From DATFLL01 sp035267785 (lineage in GTDB: Bacteria > Pseudomonadota > Gammaproteobacteria > DATFLL01), in NCBI GenBank assembly GCA_035267785.1, contig DATFLL010000087.1, forward strand, positions 1-51,255: a stretch of 51,255 nt of DNA, written 5' to 3'. Shown one piece after another: positions 8,742 to 17,531 of this stretch. The position numbers were made by a program, and so were the translations under genes. The notes beneath the pieces are model-generated. The model did not search any database and was not told the origin of the DNA. It saw only the letters and a program-made list of their open reading frames with translations. How positions within the stretch are numbered: position 1 is the first letter of the stretch; the number at the start of each line of letters is the position of its first letter.

Positions 8742-9152
8742 ATGAACGCGAACAGCCGCAGCCGAGGTTTCACCCTGATTGAACTCATGGTCACCGTGGC
8801 CATTCTGGCCCTCCTGGTTGGAATCGCTATCCCGGTCTACCAGAACTATGTATCGACCTCGCGCAACGTCGAAGCGTTCAACAACATGAACAGCATCCGA
8901 CTGGCCGAGGAAGAGTACTACATGGAGAACAACAGCTATGTCACCGGCGTGAAGTACGACGCCTCGACCAATACAAAGACCCTCCAGACGTCGGCCCTGG
9001 GTTGGTCGCCGGCCGAACCCGATAACAAGCAGAATTTTTCGTACGAAGTGAAAGCCGTTGCCGCCACGGCCAGCAACAGCAGCAGCTATCAAATCATAGC
9101 CCGGGGTATCGACCGACAGGTCCCCTCGTCCGTCCTTTTGACCCTTGAATAA
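8742..9152 (+). CDS. Type IV pilin-like protein (PilE-type, probably minor pilin)
   Basis: 136 aa. The leader MNANSRSRG is followed by FTLIELMVTVAILALLVGIA, a complete class III prepilin signal with Glu5. The body contains EEYYMENNSYV, a pattern common in PilE-like minor pilins. Like PilA it has no cysteine. ATG 8742 is preferred over the ATG two codons earlier (8736) because it gives the shortest usual leader; a TTG at 8670 would add an unlikely 24 residues. The following gene starts inside its last codons. Whether it is a minor pilin or a second major-type subunit cannot be decided from sequence alone. Confidence 0.85.
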   Translation: MNANSRSRGFTLIELMVTVAILALLVGIAIPVYQNYVSTSRNVEAFNNMNSIRLAEEEYYMENNSYVTGVKYDASTNTKTLQTSALGWSPAEPDNKQNFSYEVKAVAATASNSSSYQIIARGIDRQVPSSVLLTLE

Positions 9153-11052
9153 TCCCCCACGCGCCGCCGGGGCCGGTGCGTCGGACCGCATCGTAGCTCC
9201 GTCGCGCTTCCGCTCCGAGGAGGTGTTGCTGCTCCTCCTGTTCCTTCTGATACCGCTAATCACGTGGACCGGGCTACGCGAAGCTTCGAGCCTCCCGCGC
9301 TACGCCCTGTTGGCCACGACGGGAGGCTTCGGACTGGTCCTGTGGACCGCCAACGCCTGGCGTTTCGGTGACGGGGTGCGCGGGCATCCGATACTCGTGC
9401 CAGTCGGCCTGCTCTGGGCATGGTCCGCGGTATCCTATTTCTGGTCGGTGGACCCGGGCGGCAGCCAGATTCGCCTCTTCGAGCTCTCCGGCGTGTTGGT
9501 CACGGCCTTCATCGTCTACCAGCGCAGCAGTGCCGACGCCGCAACCCGGCTCTTTGCCGTCGCCTCGGCCGCGGGCGCGATCGTCGCCCTGATCGGGATC
9601 GGTCAGTATTTCGGCATCAATCCTCTGGGCCTGAGGCAGGCCGTTGCCCCCGCCTCCACTTTCATCAACAAGAACTTCGTCGCACTGTATCTCGACCTGG
9701 TCACGCCCGTCGCCGCGATGCTGGCACTGACGTTGGCGACGCCGAAACGACGCTGGCTGGCCGCGCTCGCCTTCGGCCTCTGCCTGTCTTTCCTGATCGT
9801 CTCGAGGACCCGCGGATCATGGCTAGGACTGCTCGTGGGGCTGGCCGCGCTCATCATGGTCCAGTGGGGCGACGGCGCTCTCAAACAGGATATGCGGCAG
9901 TGGCTGCGCGCACGCTGGAAGCCGGTGGTAGCCGCGTTGATTCTGCCCGCCGTGCTCATCAGCCTACCGGGCGACATTTTCAAATCCGGTTACAAGACGG
10001 AGGCCCTCATTACGGGGCGGGCCGACCTGTCGGTTTCCACGCGACTCAGCGCCTATCTCAATGCCGGCCAAATGATCGCCGACCATCCGCTGCTGGGCGT
10101 CGGCTATGGTGGATTCATGTTGGGCTACAAACCGTACGCGTTCAGCCGAGCGCCGACGAATATCCTGACCGAAGACAAACTCATGGCGCGCCTGCACAGC
10201 GACCCCCTCCAGCAGTTCGTGGAGCTGGGGCTGCCAGGTGGGCTGCTTTCGCTCGGCATCTATGCCTGGGCTCTGCTGCTGGCCTGGCGGCTCGCGCGAA
10301 CCGGCAGAGATTCCCGCCATAGGTCCATTGGCCTGGCCCTGTTGCTGGCCCTCGTGGCCAGCGGAGCCCACGCCTGTGTCGATTTCCCCTTGCACAAGCC
10401 TGCGTCGCAGCTCCTGTTCTGGTGCTGGATCGCACTCGCCGCCGGTCTGACATTACACAGCGGTGACGACCCAAGCCGCGCACGACAAGCACTGCGCCGT
10501 CCGATACTCCTTGCCGTCGCCGTCATCGGGCTAGGGTTCTCCGCACTCGCTGCAGCGTTTTATCGGCCCTACCTAATCGCCGACGGCCTCACCCACAATG
10601 CCGTCGTGCACATGTTCGCGGAAAAGGACTGTCCCGCGGCGCGAACGGCCATCGACCGGGCCTGGGCGACCTTTCACAAGGGCTTCTATACGCGGGAATA
10701 CTACCTTCGGATCTATGCCCGCTGCCACTTCAAAGCAGCTCCGACACTGACCGCAATGAATCGGGTTTTGGAGTACGACCCCAACAACGCCCTTGCCCTA
10801 TTGACGCGCGGGCGGATATACCTGTATCTACATCGCTCGGAGTCTGCTACGGAAGACTTCTACCGTGCGGTCCAACTTCTGCCCAACAGGGCAAGCGGTT
10901 ACCTCGGCTTGGGCCTCGCCGCCCGCCAGAGCGGAAACACCAAGGTGGCAAAGGCATTTTTTGAGGAAGCCGCCAAGGTCGAACCGGACAACCCGTTGCC
11001 GGAGAAGTACCTCGCCGATATGGATCGCAGGTCGTCAATCGACAATAAATAA
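9145..11052 (+). CDS. O-antigen ligase/PglL-like membrane protein with C-terminal TPRs; candidate pilin glycosyltransferase
   Basis: 635 aa. Residues ~25-480 form a polytopic membrane region of about 11-12 helices with features of the Wzy_C (O-antigen ligase / bacterial protein O-oligosaccharyltransferase) family: a large periplasmic loop holding ADHPLLGVGYGGF and LHSDPLQQFVELGLPGG. The C-terminal ~130 residues are TPR-like (ALALLTRGRIYLYLHR, ASGYLGLGLAARQSGN, AKAFFEEAAKVEPDN). The start is the TTG that overlaps the pilin stop; a later internal start is possible. In Pseudomonas and Acinetobacter a related ligase (TfpO/PilO) next to the pilin gene glycosylates pilin, so that role is inferred here. 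An AT-rich tract follows the gene. Confidence 0.78.
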   Translation: MNNPPRAAGAGASDRIVAPSRFRSEEVLLLLLFLLIPLITWTGLREASSLPRYALLATTGGFGLVLWTANAWRFGDGVRGHPILVPVGLLWAWSAVSYFWSVDPGGSQIRLFELSGVLVTAFIVYQRSSADAATRLFAVASAAGAIVALIGIGQYFGINPLGLRQAVAPASTFINKNFVALYLDLVTPVAAMLALTLATPKRRWLAALAFGLCLSFLIVSRTRGSWLGLLVGLAALIMVQWGDGALKQDMRQWLRARWKPVVAALILPAVLISLPGDIFKSGYKTEALITGRADLSVSTRLSAYLNAGQMIADHPLLGVGYGGFMLGYKPYAFSRAPTNILTEDKLMARLHSDPLQQFVELGLPGGLLSLGIYAWALLLAWRLARTGRDSRHRSIGLALLLALVASGAHACVDFPLHKPASQLLFWCWIALAAGLTLHSGDDPSRARQALRRPILLAVAVIGLGFSALAAAFYRPYLIADGLTHNAVVHMFAEKDCPAARTAIDRAWATFHKGFYTREYYLRIYARCHFKAAPTLTAMNRVLEYDPNNALALLTRGRIYLYLHRSESATEDFYRAVQLLPNRASGYLGLGLAARQSGNTKVAKAFFEEAAKVEPDNPLPEKYLADMDRRSSIDNK

Positions 11053-11145
11053 TATTGATTTACTGATAAATAAAATTGATAGATATATGCAACAGCTCAG
11101 ACACCAACGGGCCGATATCAGGGATCGACAGCCCTTCCCAACGGT

Positions 11146-11174
11146 TTGGCGCGCGGGAGTAAATCGGCTAGTAT
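11146..11174 (+). promoter_or_regulatory. Sigma-70 promoter of pilBCD
   Basis: TTGGCG, a 17-base spacer and TAGTAT lie 53 bp upstream of the pilB ATG in the 174-bp gap after the ligase-like gene. This would let the assembly machinery be expressed independently of the sigma-54-driven pilin. Confidence 0.55.
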
Positions 11175-11226
11175 TTGTGACAGAATTCGCCGAATTTCCC
11201 TTCACTTACGTGTAAGAGTCAAAGTT

Positions 11227-12948
11227 ATGGCGACCCCGAATGTGAAAGTCCCCCTCAGCGGCCTGGGCCGACGCCTCGTCCACGACGGCCTCCTGAACGA
11301 AGCCCAGGTCCAGGAGGCCAACGACGCGTCCGTCAAGCAGAAGATTCCGTTCGTCTCCTACCTCGTCCAGAAGAAAATGGCCAAGAGCCGGGATATCGCC
11401 TCGGCGGCCGCCCAGGAATTCGGGGTTCCCGTCATGGACCTGGGCATGATGGAGCTGGACCCTGAGGTAGTGAGACTCGTCGAGGAAAAGCTCATCCGCA
11501 AGCACCATGCGCTGCCTTTGTTCAAGCGCGGCAATCGCCTGTTCGTCGGCGTCTCCGACCCGACGAACCTCCAGGGCCTGGATGAGATCAAATTCCACGT
11601 CGGCATCAATACCGAGGCCATCCTGGTCGAGGACGACAAACTCGCTCAGTTTATCGACAAGGCCATGGAGGCCAACGATTCGACCTTCGCCGACCTCTCC
11701 GATGGCGACCTCGACGACGTAGATTTCGCCGACGAGGATCAGATGGAGGGCGGCGGCCCGGCCGTCTCGGAGTCCGAAATCGACGACACCCCGGTCGTGC
11801 GCTTCATCAACAAGGTCCTGCTCGATGCCATCAACCGGGGCGCCTCGGACATCCATTTCGAGCCGTACGAGAAGAACTATCGGGTTCGCACCCGCCTGGA
11901 CGGCATGCTGAGCGAGGTGGCCTCGCCGCCGGTCGGCCTGGGTCCCAAGCTCACCGCGCGCCTCAAGGTGATGGCCCGCTTGGACATCTCCGAGCGGCGA
12001 ATCCCGCAGGACGGGCGAATCAAATTGAACCTGTCCAAGAACCGCGCCATTGATTTTCGTGTCAACACCTGCCCGACGTTGTACGGCGAGAAGGTGGTGC
12101 TGCGTATCCTCGACCCCAACAGCGCCAAGCTGGGCATCGATGCCCTGGGGTATGAGGAGGAACAGAAAGAGAAGTTTCTGGAAGCCATTCACCGACCCTA
12201 CGGGATGGTTTTGGTCACCGGCCCGACGGGTAGCGGTAAGACGGTTTCGCTGTATACGGCCGTCAATATCCTGAACACGCCCGACGTCAATATCTCGACG
12301 GCGGAGGATCCCTCGGAAATCAATATGCCGGGAGTCAACCAAGTCAACGTCAATCCGAAGGTCGGCCTGACCTTCGCCTCCGCCCTGCGCGCCTTTCTGC
12401 GTCAGGACCCGGACATTATCCTCGTCGGTGAGATCCGCGACCTGGAGACGGCAGAGATCGCCATCAAGGCCGCTCAGACCGGCCACTTGGTCCTTTCGAC
12501 GTTGCACACCAACGACGCCCCCCAGACCCTCACGCGTCTGGCCAACATGGGCGTGCCCTTGTACAACATTGCCTCGTCGGTACACCTGATCGTTGCGCAG
12601 CGCCTCGCACGGCGCCTGTGCTCCCACTGCAAGCAGCCGATCGATGTCCCGAAGGAAGCGCTGAAGAAAGAGGGCTTTACCGATGCCGACATCGCGGCGG
12701 GCATCAAGGTCTACGGGCCGGTCGGCTGCGATCAGTGCAACGGCGGCTACAAAGGCCGCGTCGGCATCTATCAGGTGATGCCTGTCTCCGAGACGATGGG
12801 CCGCATCATCATGGAGGGCGGGAATGCCATGCAGCTTGCCGACCAGGCCGAGAAGGAAGGCGTGGCCGACCTGCGCAAATCGGGCCTCAAGAAGGTCAAG
12901 GACGGGGTCACCAGCCTCGATGAAATAAACCGCGTAACCAAAGACTGA
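11227..12948 (+). CDS. pilB: Type IV pilus assembly ATPase PilB
   Basis: Cytoplasmic hexameric extension motor (573 aa, family length ~566-570). An MshEN-type N-terminal domain (about 10-160) is followed by a type II/IV secretion ATPase domain with Walker A GPTGSGKT, the Asp box (STAEDPSEI), Walker B region DIILVGEIRDLETAE and the His box THTN-like LSTLHTNDAPQT. A four-cysteine zinc site follows (CSHCK ... CDQCNGG). The ATG at 11227 begins the family N-terminus; the upstream open frame is excluded. EDPSEI has Ser where Val is usual. The gap to pilC is two bases. Confidence 0.97.
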   Translation: MATPNVKVPLSGLGRRLVHDGLLNEAQVQEANDASVKQKIPFVSYLVQKKMAKSRDIASAAAQEFGVPVMDLGMMELDPEVVRLVEEKLIRKHHALPLFKRGNRLFVGVSDPTNLQGLDEIKFHVGINTEAILVEDDKLAQFIDKAMEANDSTFADLSDGDLDDVDFADEDQMEGGGPAVSESEIDDTPVVRFINKVLLDAINRGASDIHFEPYEKNYRVRTRLDGMLSEVASPPVGLGPKLTARLKVMARLDISERRIPQDGRIKLNLSKNRAIDFRVNTCPTLYGEKVVLRILDPNSAKLGIDALGYEEEQKEKFLEAIHRPYGMVLVTGPTGSGKTVSLYTAVNILNTPDVNISTAEDPSEINMPGVNQVNVNPKVGLTFASALRAFLRQDPDIILVGEIRDLETAEIAIKAAQTGHLVLSTLHTNDAPQTLTRLANMGVPLYNIASSVHLIVAQRLARRLCSHCKQPIDVPKEALKKEGFTDADIAAGIKVYGPVGCDQCNGGYKGRVGIYQVMPVSETMGRIIMEGGNAMQLADQAEKEGVADLRKSGLKKVKDGVTSLDEINRVTKD

Positions 12949-12950
12949 CC

Positions 12951-14180
12951 ATGGCGGAAAAAGCACTCAAACAGACAACCTTCCTTTGGGAAGGAATGGA
13001 CAAGCGCGGCGAGAAGGTCAAGGGCGAATCGCCGGGCCAGAACATCGCCCTGGTCAAGGCCAGCCTGCGGCGCCAGGGCATCAACCCGACCAAGGTCCGC
13101 AAGAAGTCCAAGCCTCTGTTCGGCGGCGGGAAGTCCATCAAGTCCAAGGACATTGCCATCTTCAGCCGCCAGTTGGCGACCATGATGACCTCCGGCGTCC
13201 CACTGGTCCAAGCCTTCGAGATTATTGGCAAGGGCCATGAAAACCCGCGCATGAGGGACATGCTCGTCAGCATCAAGAACGACATCGAGGGGGGCAGCAA
13301 CCTCTCCGATGCCCTGGGAAAGTTCCCGCTGCAGTTCGACGCCCTGTATTGCAATCTGGTCGAGGCCGGCGAACACGCCGGTATCCTGGACAATCTGCTG
13401 GACAAGATCGCCACGTACAAGGAAAAGACCGAGGCCATCAAGGGCAAGATCAAGAAGGCCCTCTTCTACCCGACGGCCGTGATCGTTGTCGCATTCATCA
13501 TCACCGCCATCCTGATGATCTTCGTTATCCCGCAGTTTGAGCAACTCTTCAAGGGCTTCGGCGCCGACCTGCCGGCACCGACGAAATTCGTCATACACCT
13601 GTCTCAAATATTCCAGCAGTGGTGGTGGCTGATATTCGGCAGCATCGGTGCCGCCATCTATACGCTCATCTATTTCAAGAAGCGCTCGCGGAAATTCCAG
13701 CACTTCCTGGACCGCGCCCTGCTGAAGATTCCCATTATCGGCCCGATCCTCAACAAGGGGGCGATCGCCCGCTTCGCTCGGACACTGTCGACGATGTTCG
13801 CCGCCGGCGTTCCACTGGTGGAGGCTATGGAGTCTGTCTCAGGCGCGGTGGGCAACGTGGTCTACGGCTCGGCCGTGTTGCGCATGCGCGACGAGGTCGC
13901 CACCGGCACGCAGCTCAATGTGTCGATGCGCCAGGCAAATCTGTTTCCGAACATGGTCGTGCAGATGGCGGCGATCGGCGAAGAGGCCGGCTCGCTCGAT
14001 GCCATGCTGGGCAAGGTGGCCGACTTCTACGAGGAAGAGGTCGACAACGCGGTGGACGGTCTCAGCAGCCTCCTGGAGCCTCTGATCATGGCCATCCTGG
14101 GTGTGCTGATCGGCGGCTTGGTCATTTCCATGTATCTGCCAATCTTCCAGATGGGTAAGATCGTCAGCGGCGGCCATTAA
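12951..14180 (+). CDS. pilC: Type IV pilus inner-membrane platform protein PilC
   Basis: 409-aa member of the GspF/PilC family. Two repeated T2SSF domains are visible: the first from about residue 70 (IFSRQLATMMTSGVPLVQAF) and the second from about residue 275 (FARTLSTMFAAGVPLVEAM), each followed by membrane helices; a final helix ends near LVISMYLPIFQMGKI. PilC couples the PilB motor to pilin insertion. The ATG follows the pilB stop by two bases. Confidence 0.96.
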   Translation: MAEKALKQTTFLWEGMDKRGEKVKGESPGQNIALVKASLRRQGINPTKVRKKSKPLFGGGKSIKSKDIAIFSRQLATMMTSGVPLVQAFEIIGKGHENPRMRDMLVSIKNDIEGGSNLSDALGKFPLQFDALYCNLVEAGEHAGILDNLLDKIATYKEKTEAIKGKIKKALFYPTAVIVVAFIITAILMIFVIPQFEQLFKGFGADLPAPTKFVIHLSQIFQQWWWLIFGSIGAAIYTLIYFKKRSRKFQHFLDRALLKIPIIGPILNKGAIARFARTLSTMFAAGVPLVEAMESVSGAVGNVVYGSAVLRMRDEVATGTQLNVSMRQANLFPNMVVQMAAIGEEAGSLDAMLGKVADFYEEEVDNAVDGLSSLLEPLIMAILGVLIGGLVISMYLPIFQMGKIVSGGH

Positions 14181-14213
14181 GGGATGTGCTCCGCAGTCCG
14201 CTTTTAGTCATTC

Positions 14214-15119
14214 ATGATGCCGGACCCTGCAAGCCTCCCGCCGGCGTGGTGGATCGTCGGCGCGGCGGTCCTGGGCGCTATCGTCGGCAGCTTCCTGAAT
14301 GTCGTCATTTATCGGCTGCCCGTCATGCTCCAGCGCCAGTGGCGTGAGCAGTGCCTTGCCTATCTGGCGGAATCACAAGGCGATGACATTCGGGCGCCCG
14401 CAGACGAGGAGATTTCGGCTGGTGCTGTCGCGCCGTTCAACCTCAGCTCCCCGCCGTCGCGCTGTCCGCATTGTGAGGCACCGATACGCCCCTGGGAGAA
14501 CATCCCAGTCTTGAGCTACCTGTGGTTGCGCGGACGCTGTGCCCATTGCGCCACGCGAATCCCGTTGCGCTACCCCCTGGTCGAGGCCCTCAGCGCCGCC
14601 TGTGCGGCGCTGGTCGTCTGGCGTCTGGGCCCGGGCTGGACCGCCGGCGCGGGGTTGCTTCTGACCTGGGCGTTCATCGCGTTGACGTTCATCGACCTCG
14701 ATCACCAGTTGCTGCCGGACGATATTACGCTGCCGTTCCTCTGGCTCGGGCTCGGGATCAATCTCTTCGGGGTGTTTACCGACGCCTATTCAAGCCTCAT
14801 CGGCGCCATGGCCGGCTACCTCAGCCTTTGGACCGTCTATCACGGTTTCCGGCTACTCACACGCAAAGAGGGGATGGGCTACGGCGACTTCAAGCTCCTG
14901 GCCGTGATCGGCGCCTGGCTGGGCTGGCAGGCCCTGCCCGTCGTCATCCTGCTATCGTCGCTGGTCGGCGCCGCGGTGGGTATCACCCTGATCATCGTCC
15001 GCCGTCACAGTCGCGGCACCCCCATTCCCTTCGGCCCATACCTCGCCGGTGCCGGCTGGCTCGCCCTGCTCTGGGGCCACGACATTACTCAAGCCTACCT
15101 GCGCTGGGCCGGCCTCTGA
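14214..15119 (+). CDS. pilD: Prepilin peptidase / N-methyltransferase PilD
   Basis: Polytopic inner-membrane aspartic protease (301 aa) that removes prepilin leaders and methylates the new N-terminus. The first helix includes GSFLNVVIYRLP. The cytoplasmic zinc loop has two CxxC pairs (Cys84/87 in CPHC and Cys109/112 in CAHC). The catalytic aspartates are in FIDLDHQLLPD and GYGDFK. Two ATGs in a row (14214 and 14217) are both possible. It sits 33 bp after pilC, and both pilins upstream are expected substrates. Confidence 0.96.
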   Translation: MMPDPASLPPAWWIVGAAVLGAIVGSFLNVVIYRLPVMLQRQWREQCLAYLAESQGDDIRAPADEEISAGAVAPFNLSSPPSRCPHCEAPIRPWENIPVLSYLWLRGRCAHCATRIPLRYPLVEALSAACAALVVWRLGPGWTAGAGLLLTWAFIALTFIDLDHQLLPDDITLPFLWLGLGINLFGVFTDAYSSLIGAMAGYLSLWTVYHGFRLLTRKEGMGYGDFKLLAVIGAWLGWQALPVVILLSSLVGAAVGITLIIVRRHSRGTPIPFGPYLAGAGWLALLWGHDITQAYLRWAGL

Positions 15120-15132
15120 TCCAGCGTGATGT

Positions 15133-15285
15133 GTGAGGAGTCAGGAGTGAGGCGTACGCCCTGCTAGCGGAGTCCTCAGTTGGCAGTTGGCAGCAAAAAG
15201 CTAAACCGCTCTTTTCTTTCTGCGAACTGACGCCTGCCAACTGATAACCACACCCCAGGGCTCTCGCCTCACGTTGACTCCCCCA
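15133..15285. repeat. Nested inverted repeat between pilD and coaE
   Basis: The 190-bp gap holds two nested inverted repeats. The inner arms are TCAGTTGGCAG (15176-15186) and its exact complement CTGCCAACTGA (15234-15244). The outer arms are GAGTCAGGAGTGAGGC (15138-15153) and GCCTCACGTTGACTC (15266-15280), imperfect. The left side also shows short tandem units (CAGTTGGCAGTTGGCAG, GTGAGGAGTCAGGAGTGAGG). There is no open reading frame of its own. It looks like a dispersed palindromic element rather than a terminator. Confidence 0.7.
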
Positions 15286-15309
15286 GACATTAGTCCGTAA
15301 CCTAAGCCA

Positions 15310-15915
15310 ATGTTAGTCATCGGCCTCACAGGCGGCATCGGCAGTGGCAAATCCACCGTTGCCGAGCTCTTCGCACAACGCGGCGTGCCGGTCATCGACA
15401 CGGATGTCATCGCCCGCGAACTGGTCGAGCCGGGCGAGCCCGCGCTGGCGGAAATCGCGGCGGCCTTCGGCGAGGGTCTGGTCGATTCCGAAGGCCGACT
15501 GGACCGCGCCCGTCTGCGCAATCTAGTCTTCGACGACGAGGCACAACGCCAACGACTGGAGGCGATTTTGCACCCGCGTATCTATGCGCGCGTTCGCGAT
15601 CGGGTGGCCCAACTCGACGCGCCCTACTGCGTCGTTGTCATCCCCTTGCTGATCGAGACCGGCGGCGGGGCCTTGGTCGACCGGATCCTCGTCGTCGATG
15701 CGCCACTCGACGTGCGAATCCGGCGCACGCAGTCCCGCGATGGCTTGCCCGAAGAGCAGGTTCGTACGATCGCGGCCAGCCAGGCCGGCCGGGAACGCCG
15801 CCTCGAGGCCGCTGACGACGTGATCGACAATGGGCTCCAGCCCGGCGCGCTCGACGCGCAGGTCGAGGCATTGCACGCCAAGTATCTGGCGCTGGCCGCC
15901 GAGCAGCCCTCCTGA
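15310..15915 (+). CDS. coaE: Dephospho-CoA kinase
   Basis: Final enzyme of coenzyme A synthesis (201 aa). It phosphorylates the 3'-OH of dephospho-CoA. The P-loop is GLTGGIGSGKST at residues 5-16, followed by DTDVIARELVEPG and the lid region with RIRRTQSRDGLPEEQ. Size and order pilD-coaE-zapD-yacG match gammaproteobacterial relatives. It is separated from pilD by a palindromic element, so it may have its own transcript. Confidence 0.97.
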   Translation: MLVIGLTGGIGSGKSTVAELFAQRGVPVIDTDVIARELVEPGEPALAEIAAAFGEGLVDSEGRLDRARLRNLVFDDEAQRQRLEAILHPRIYARVRDRVAQLDAPYCVVVIPLLIETGGGALVDRILVVDAPLDVRIRRTQSRDGLPEEQVRTIAASQAGRERRLEAADDVIDNGLQPGALDAQVEALHAKYLALAAEQPS

Positions 15916-16008
15916 CCGGGGGCCTTTCGGTGCCGGCGGCAGAGGGCATTTGCCTCCCGGGTCCAACTTGCCCAAAATGCAGAGCCAGGAAGCTCCCAGC
16001 CTGACGCC

Positions 16009-16785
16009 ATGTCCGACGAAAAAAGCCTGGTTTTCTACGAACAGCCGCTGAACGAGCGGGTGCGCAGCTTTTTGCGCCTGGACTTCCTGTTCCGCCAGGC
16101 TGCCCATACCCTGGGGGGCGAGTCACGTTGGGACAGCCGCGCAACGCTTGGAAGCATCGTCGATATTCTCGAGGTCCTCGCCCGCACCGATCTCAAAACC
16201 GAACTGCTCAAGGAGCTGGAGCGCCACCAAACGGTCCTCGCGCGCCTGCGCCGATCCGCTGCAGTGGATCAGCAGCGTCTGGAATCCATCCTCGAGCGCC
16301 TGGCCGGCTATCAGGAGCAGCTCCATGCGGATATGCGGGCGCTGGGCCAGGATCTGAAGGATCACGAGTTCCTGGCTAGCATACGCCAGCGAGCGACCGT
16401 GCCGGGCGGCAGTTGCGACTTCGATCTGCCGAGCTACCATCATTGGCTCCAGCAACCGCCCCAGGTGCGGGAGGCGGAGCTGCGAACGTGGCTGGAGACG
16501 CTCGAGGGGGTCCGTGCTCCCGTCGAGCTGCTCGTGCGGCTAATACGCGAGAGCTCCAGCCCGACCGAAGAAATGGCGGAGGCCGGGTTCTTCCAGCGCA
16601 GCCTGGACCCCAGCGGAGGATTTCAGCTCATCCGGGTGGGGCTGCCGCGCGATGCGCACTATTTCGCTGAGATCAGCGCCGGCAAACACCGTTTCACGGT
16701 GCGCTTCCTGGAACCACAAGGAGCGGATCGGCCCCGGCCCGTGGCCGAAGGTGTCCCCTTCCGGCTATGCTGTTGTGCAATATGA
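16009..16785 (+). CDS. zapD: Cell division protein ZapD
   Basis: 258-aa ZapD (YacF/DUF1342) protein. It cross-links FtsZ filaments at the division ring. Family signs are the start VFYEQPLNERVRSFLRLDFLF, a predicted alpha-helical body up to about residue 160, the DLPSYHHWL segment, and a C-terminal beta domain with GFFQRSLDP. Its end overlaps the yacG ATG (ATGA), so the two are translationally coupled. The last residues (RLCCCAI) come from this overlap. Confidence 0.95.
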   Translation: MSDEKSLVFYEQPLNERVRSFLRLDFLFRQAAHTLGGESRWDSRATLGSIVDILEVLARTDLKTELLKELERHQTVLARLRRSAAVDQQRLESILERLAGYQEQLHADMRALGQDLKDHEFLASIRQRATVPGGSCDFDLPSYHHWLQQPPQVREAELRTWLETLEGVRAPVELLVRLIRESSSPTEEMAEAGFFQRSLDPSGGFQLIRVGLPRDAHYFAEISAGKHRFTVRFLEPQGADRPRPVAEGVPFRLCCCAI

Positions 16786-16970
16786 CGCGTTTCGTGAAAT
16801 GTCCGACCTGTGGCCGCGCGGTCGAATGGACCGCCGAGCAGAAATGGCGCCCGTTCTGCAGCGAACGCTGCAAGCTTATCGATCTGGGCACCTGGGCCGA
16901 TGAGGGCCACCGCATCCCCGGGGATATTCAACTCATGGACGAAGACGCTGACGAACACAAACAGGACTGA
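16782..16970 (+). CDS. yacG: DNA gyrase inhibitor YacG (zinc-binding)
   Basis: 62-aa zinc finger protein that in E. coli binds GyrB and blocks DNA binding by gyrase. The four ligands are visible in CPTCGRAVEW and FCSERCKLIDLGTWA. The ATG overlapping the zapD stop (ATGA) is chosen over an in-frame upstream codon at 16767. The acidic tail (DEDADEHKQD) is usual. It is the last gene of the coaE-zapD-yacG group and converges on the minus-strand gene ending at 17018. Confidence 0.95.
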   Translation: MTRFVKCPTCGRAVEWTAEQKWRPFCSERCKLIDLGTWADEGHRIPGDIQLMDEDADEHKQD

Positions 16971-17017
16971 CGGCGCCTGAGCACTGGCGAAAGCCCCGGG
17001 AACCCTGAAGCGGGTCT

Positions 17018-17530
17018 CTATCGCAGGGGCGTGGCCCGGAACGGGAACCGGGCCTGATACGTTCCCTCGGCCGTCTCGACCATCACCACGGCCATCCAGT
17101 CCAACCGGTCCGCCGAGCAGACCGGCAGGGTGCTTCGTCCCCGCCACGGTCCCTGTGTACCGCGGTCCCCCGCCTGCACCAAGCGATAACGGTTCATCCC
17201 CATGTCCATCCCGGTCATGATGAAGTCGACACTCACGGCCGTCGCGGCGCTGGGCATATCGCGTACCGTGACCTCGACGGGGAAAGGCCGAAGCGGTGAT
17301 ACGGACTCTTCCAGACGCAAACCGATGCGCGGACCGGCGTTCGGGTCCCGACCGCGGGCCACGCATTCGCGGCCCAGCGGAACGCAATCGCCGGACAGCG
17401 GGAGTTCGACGGCGGACTGAGACGGAGTACCGGGCTGCAGCAGACGCCCGGCGAAGTAGCCGACACCGCCGAGCAGCGCGGCCAGCAAAACACCCAGGAC
17501 AGGCAGGCGCCAGGACGCGTGTCGCTCCAC
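17018..17530 (-). CDS. Membrane-anchored protein of unknown function, FixH/YtkA-like fold suspected
   Basis: 170 aa from a GTG start one base after the stop of the Nudix-ThiE gene, which suggests translational coupling. There is one N-terminal membrane segment (LPVLGVLLAALLGGVGYFAG, about residues 8-27) and then a periplasmic domain with FIMTGMDMGMNRYRL and a C-terminal beta-rich part (EGTYQARFPFRA). The Met-rich GMDMGM and the sandwich-like pattern recall YtkA/FixH-like domains, some of which handle copper or ligands, but no function can be assigned. The pair C-V-P-L-G-R-E-C could form a disulfide. It ends with TAG. Confidence 0.7.
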   Translation of the reverse strand: MERHASWRLPVLGVLLAALLGGVGYFAGRLLQPGTPSQSAVELPLSGDCVPLGRECVARGRDPNAGPRIGLRLEESVSPLRPFPVEVTVRDMPSAATAVSVDFIMTGMDMGMNRYRLVQAGDRGTQGPWRGRSTLPVCSADRLDWMAVVMVETAEGTYQARFPFRATPLR

Positions 17531-17531
17531 G

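Noticed and set aside
11206..12966. 586-codon minus-strand open frame
   Set aside because: It is the complement of pilB, whose Walker and zinc motifs are all present on the plus strand.
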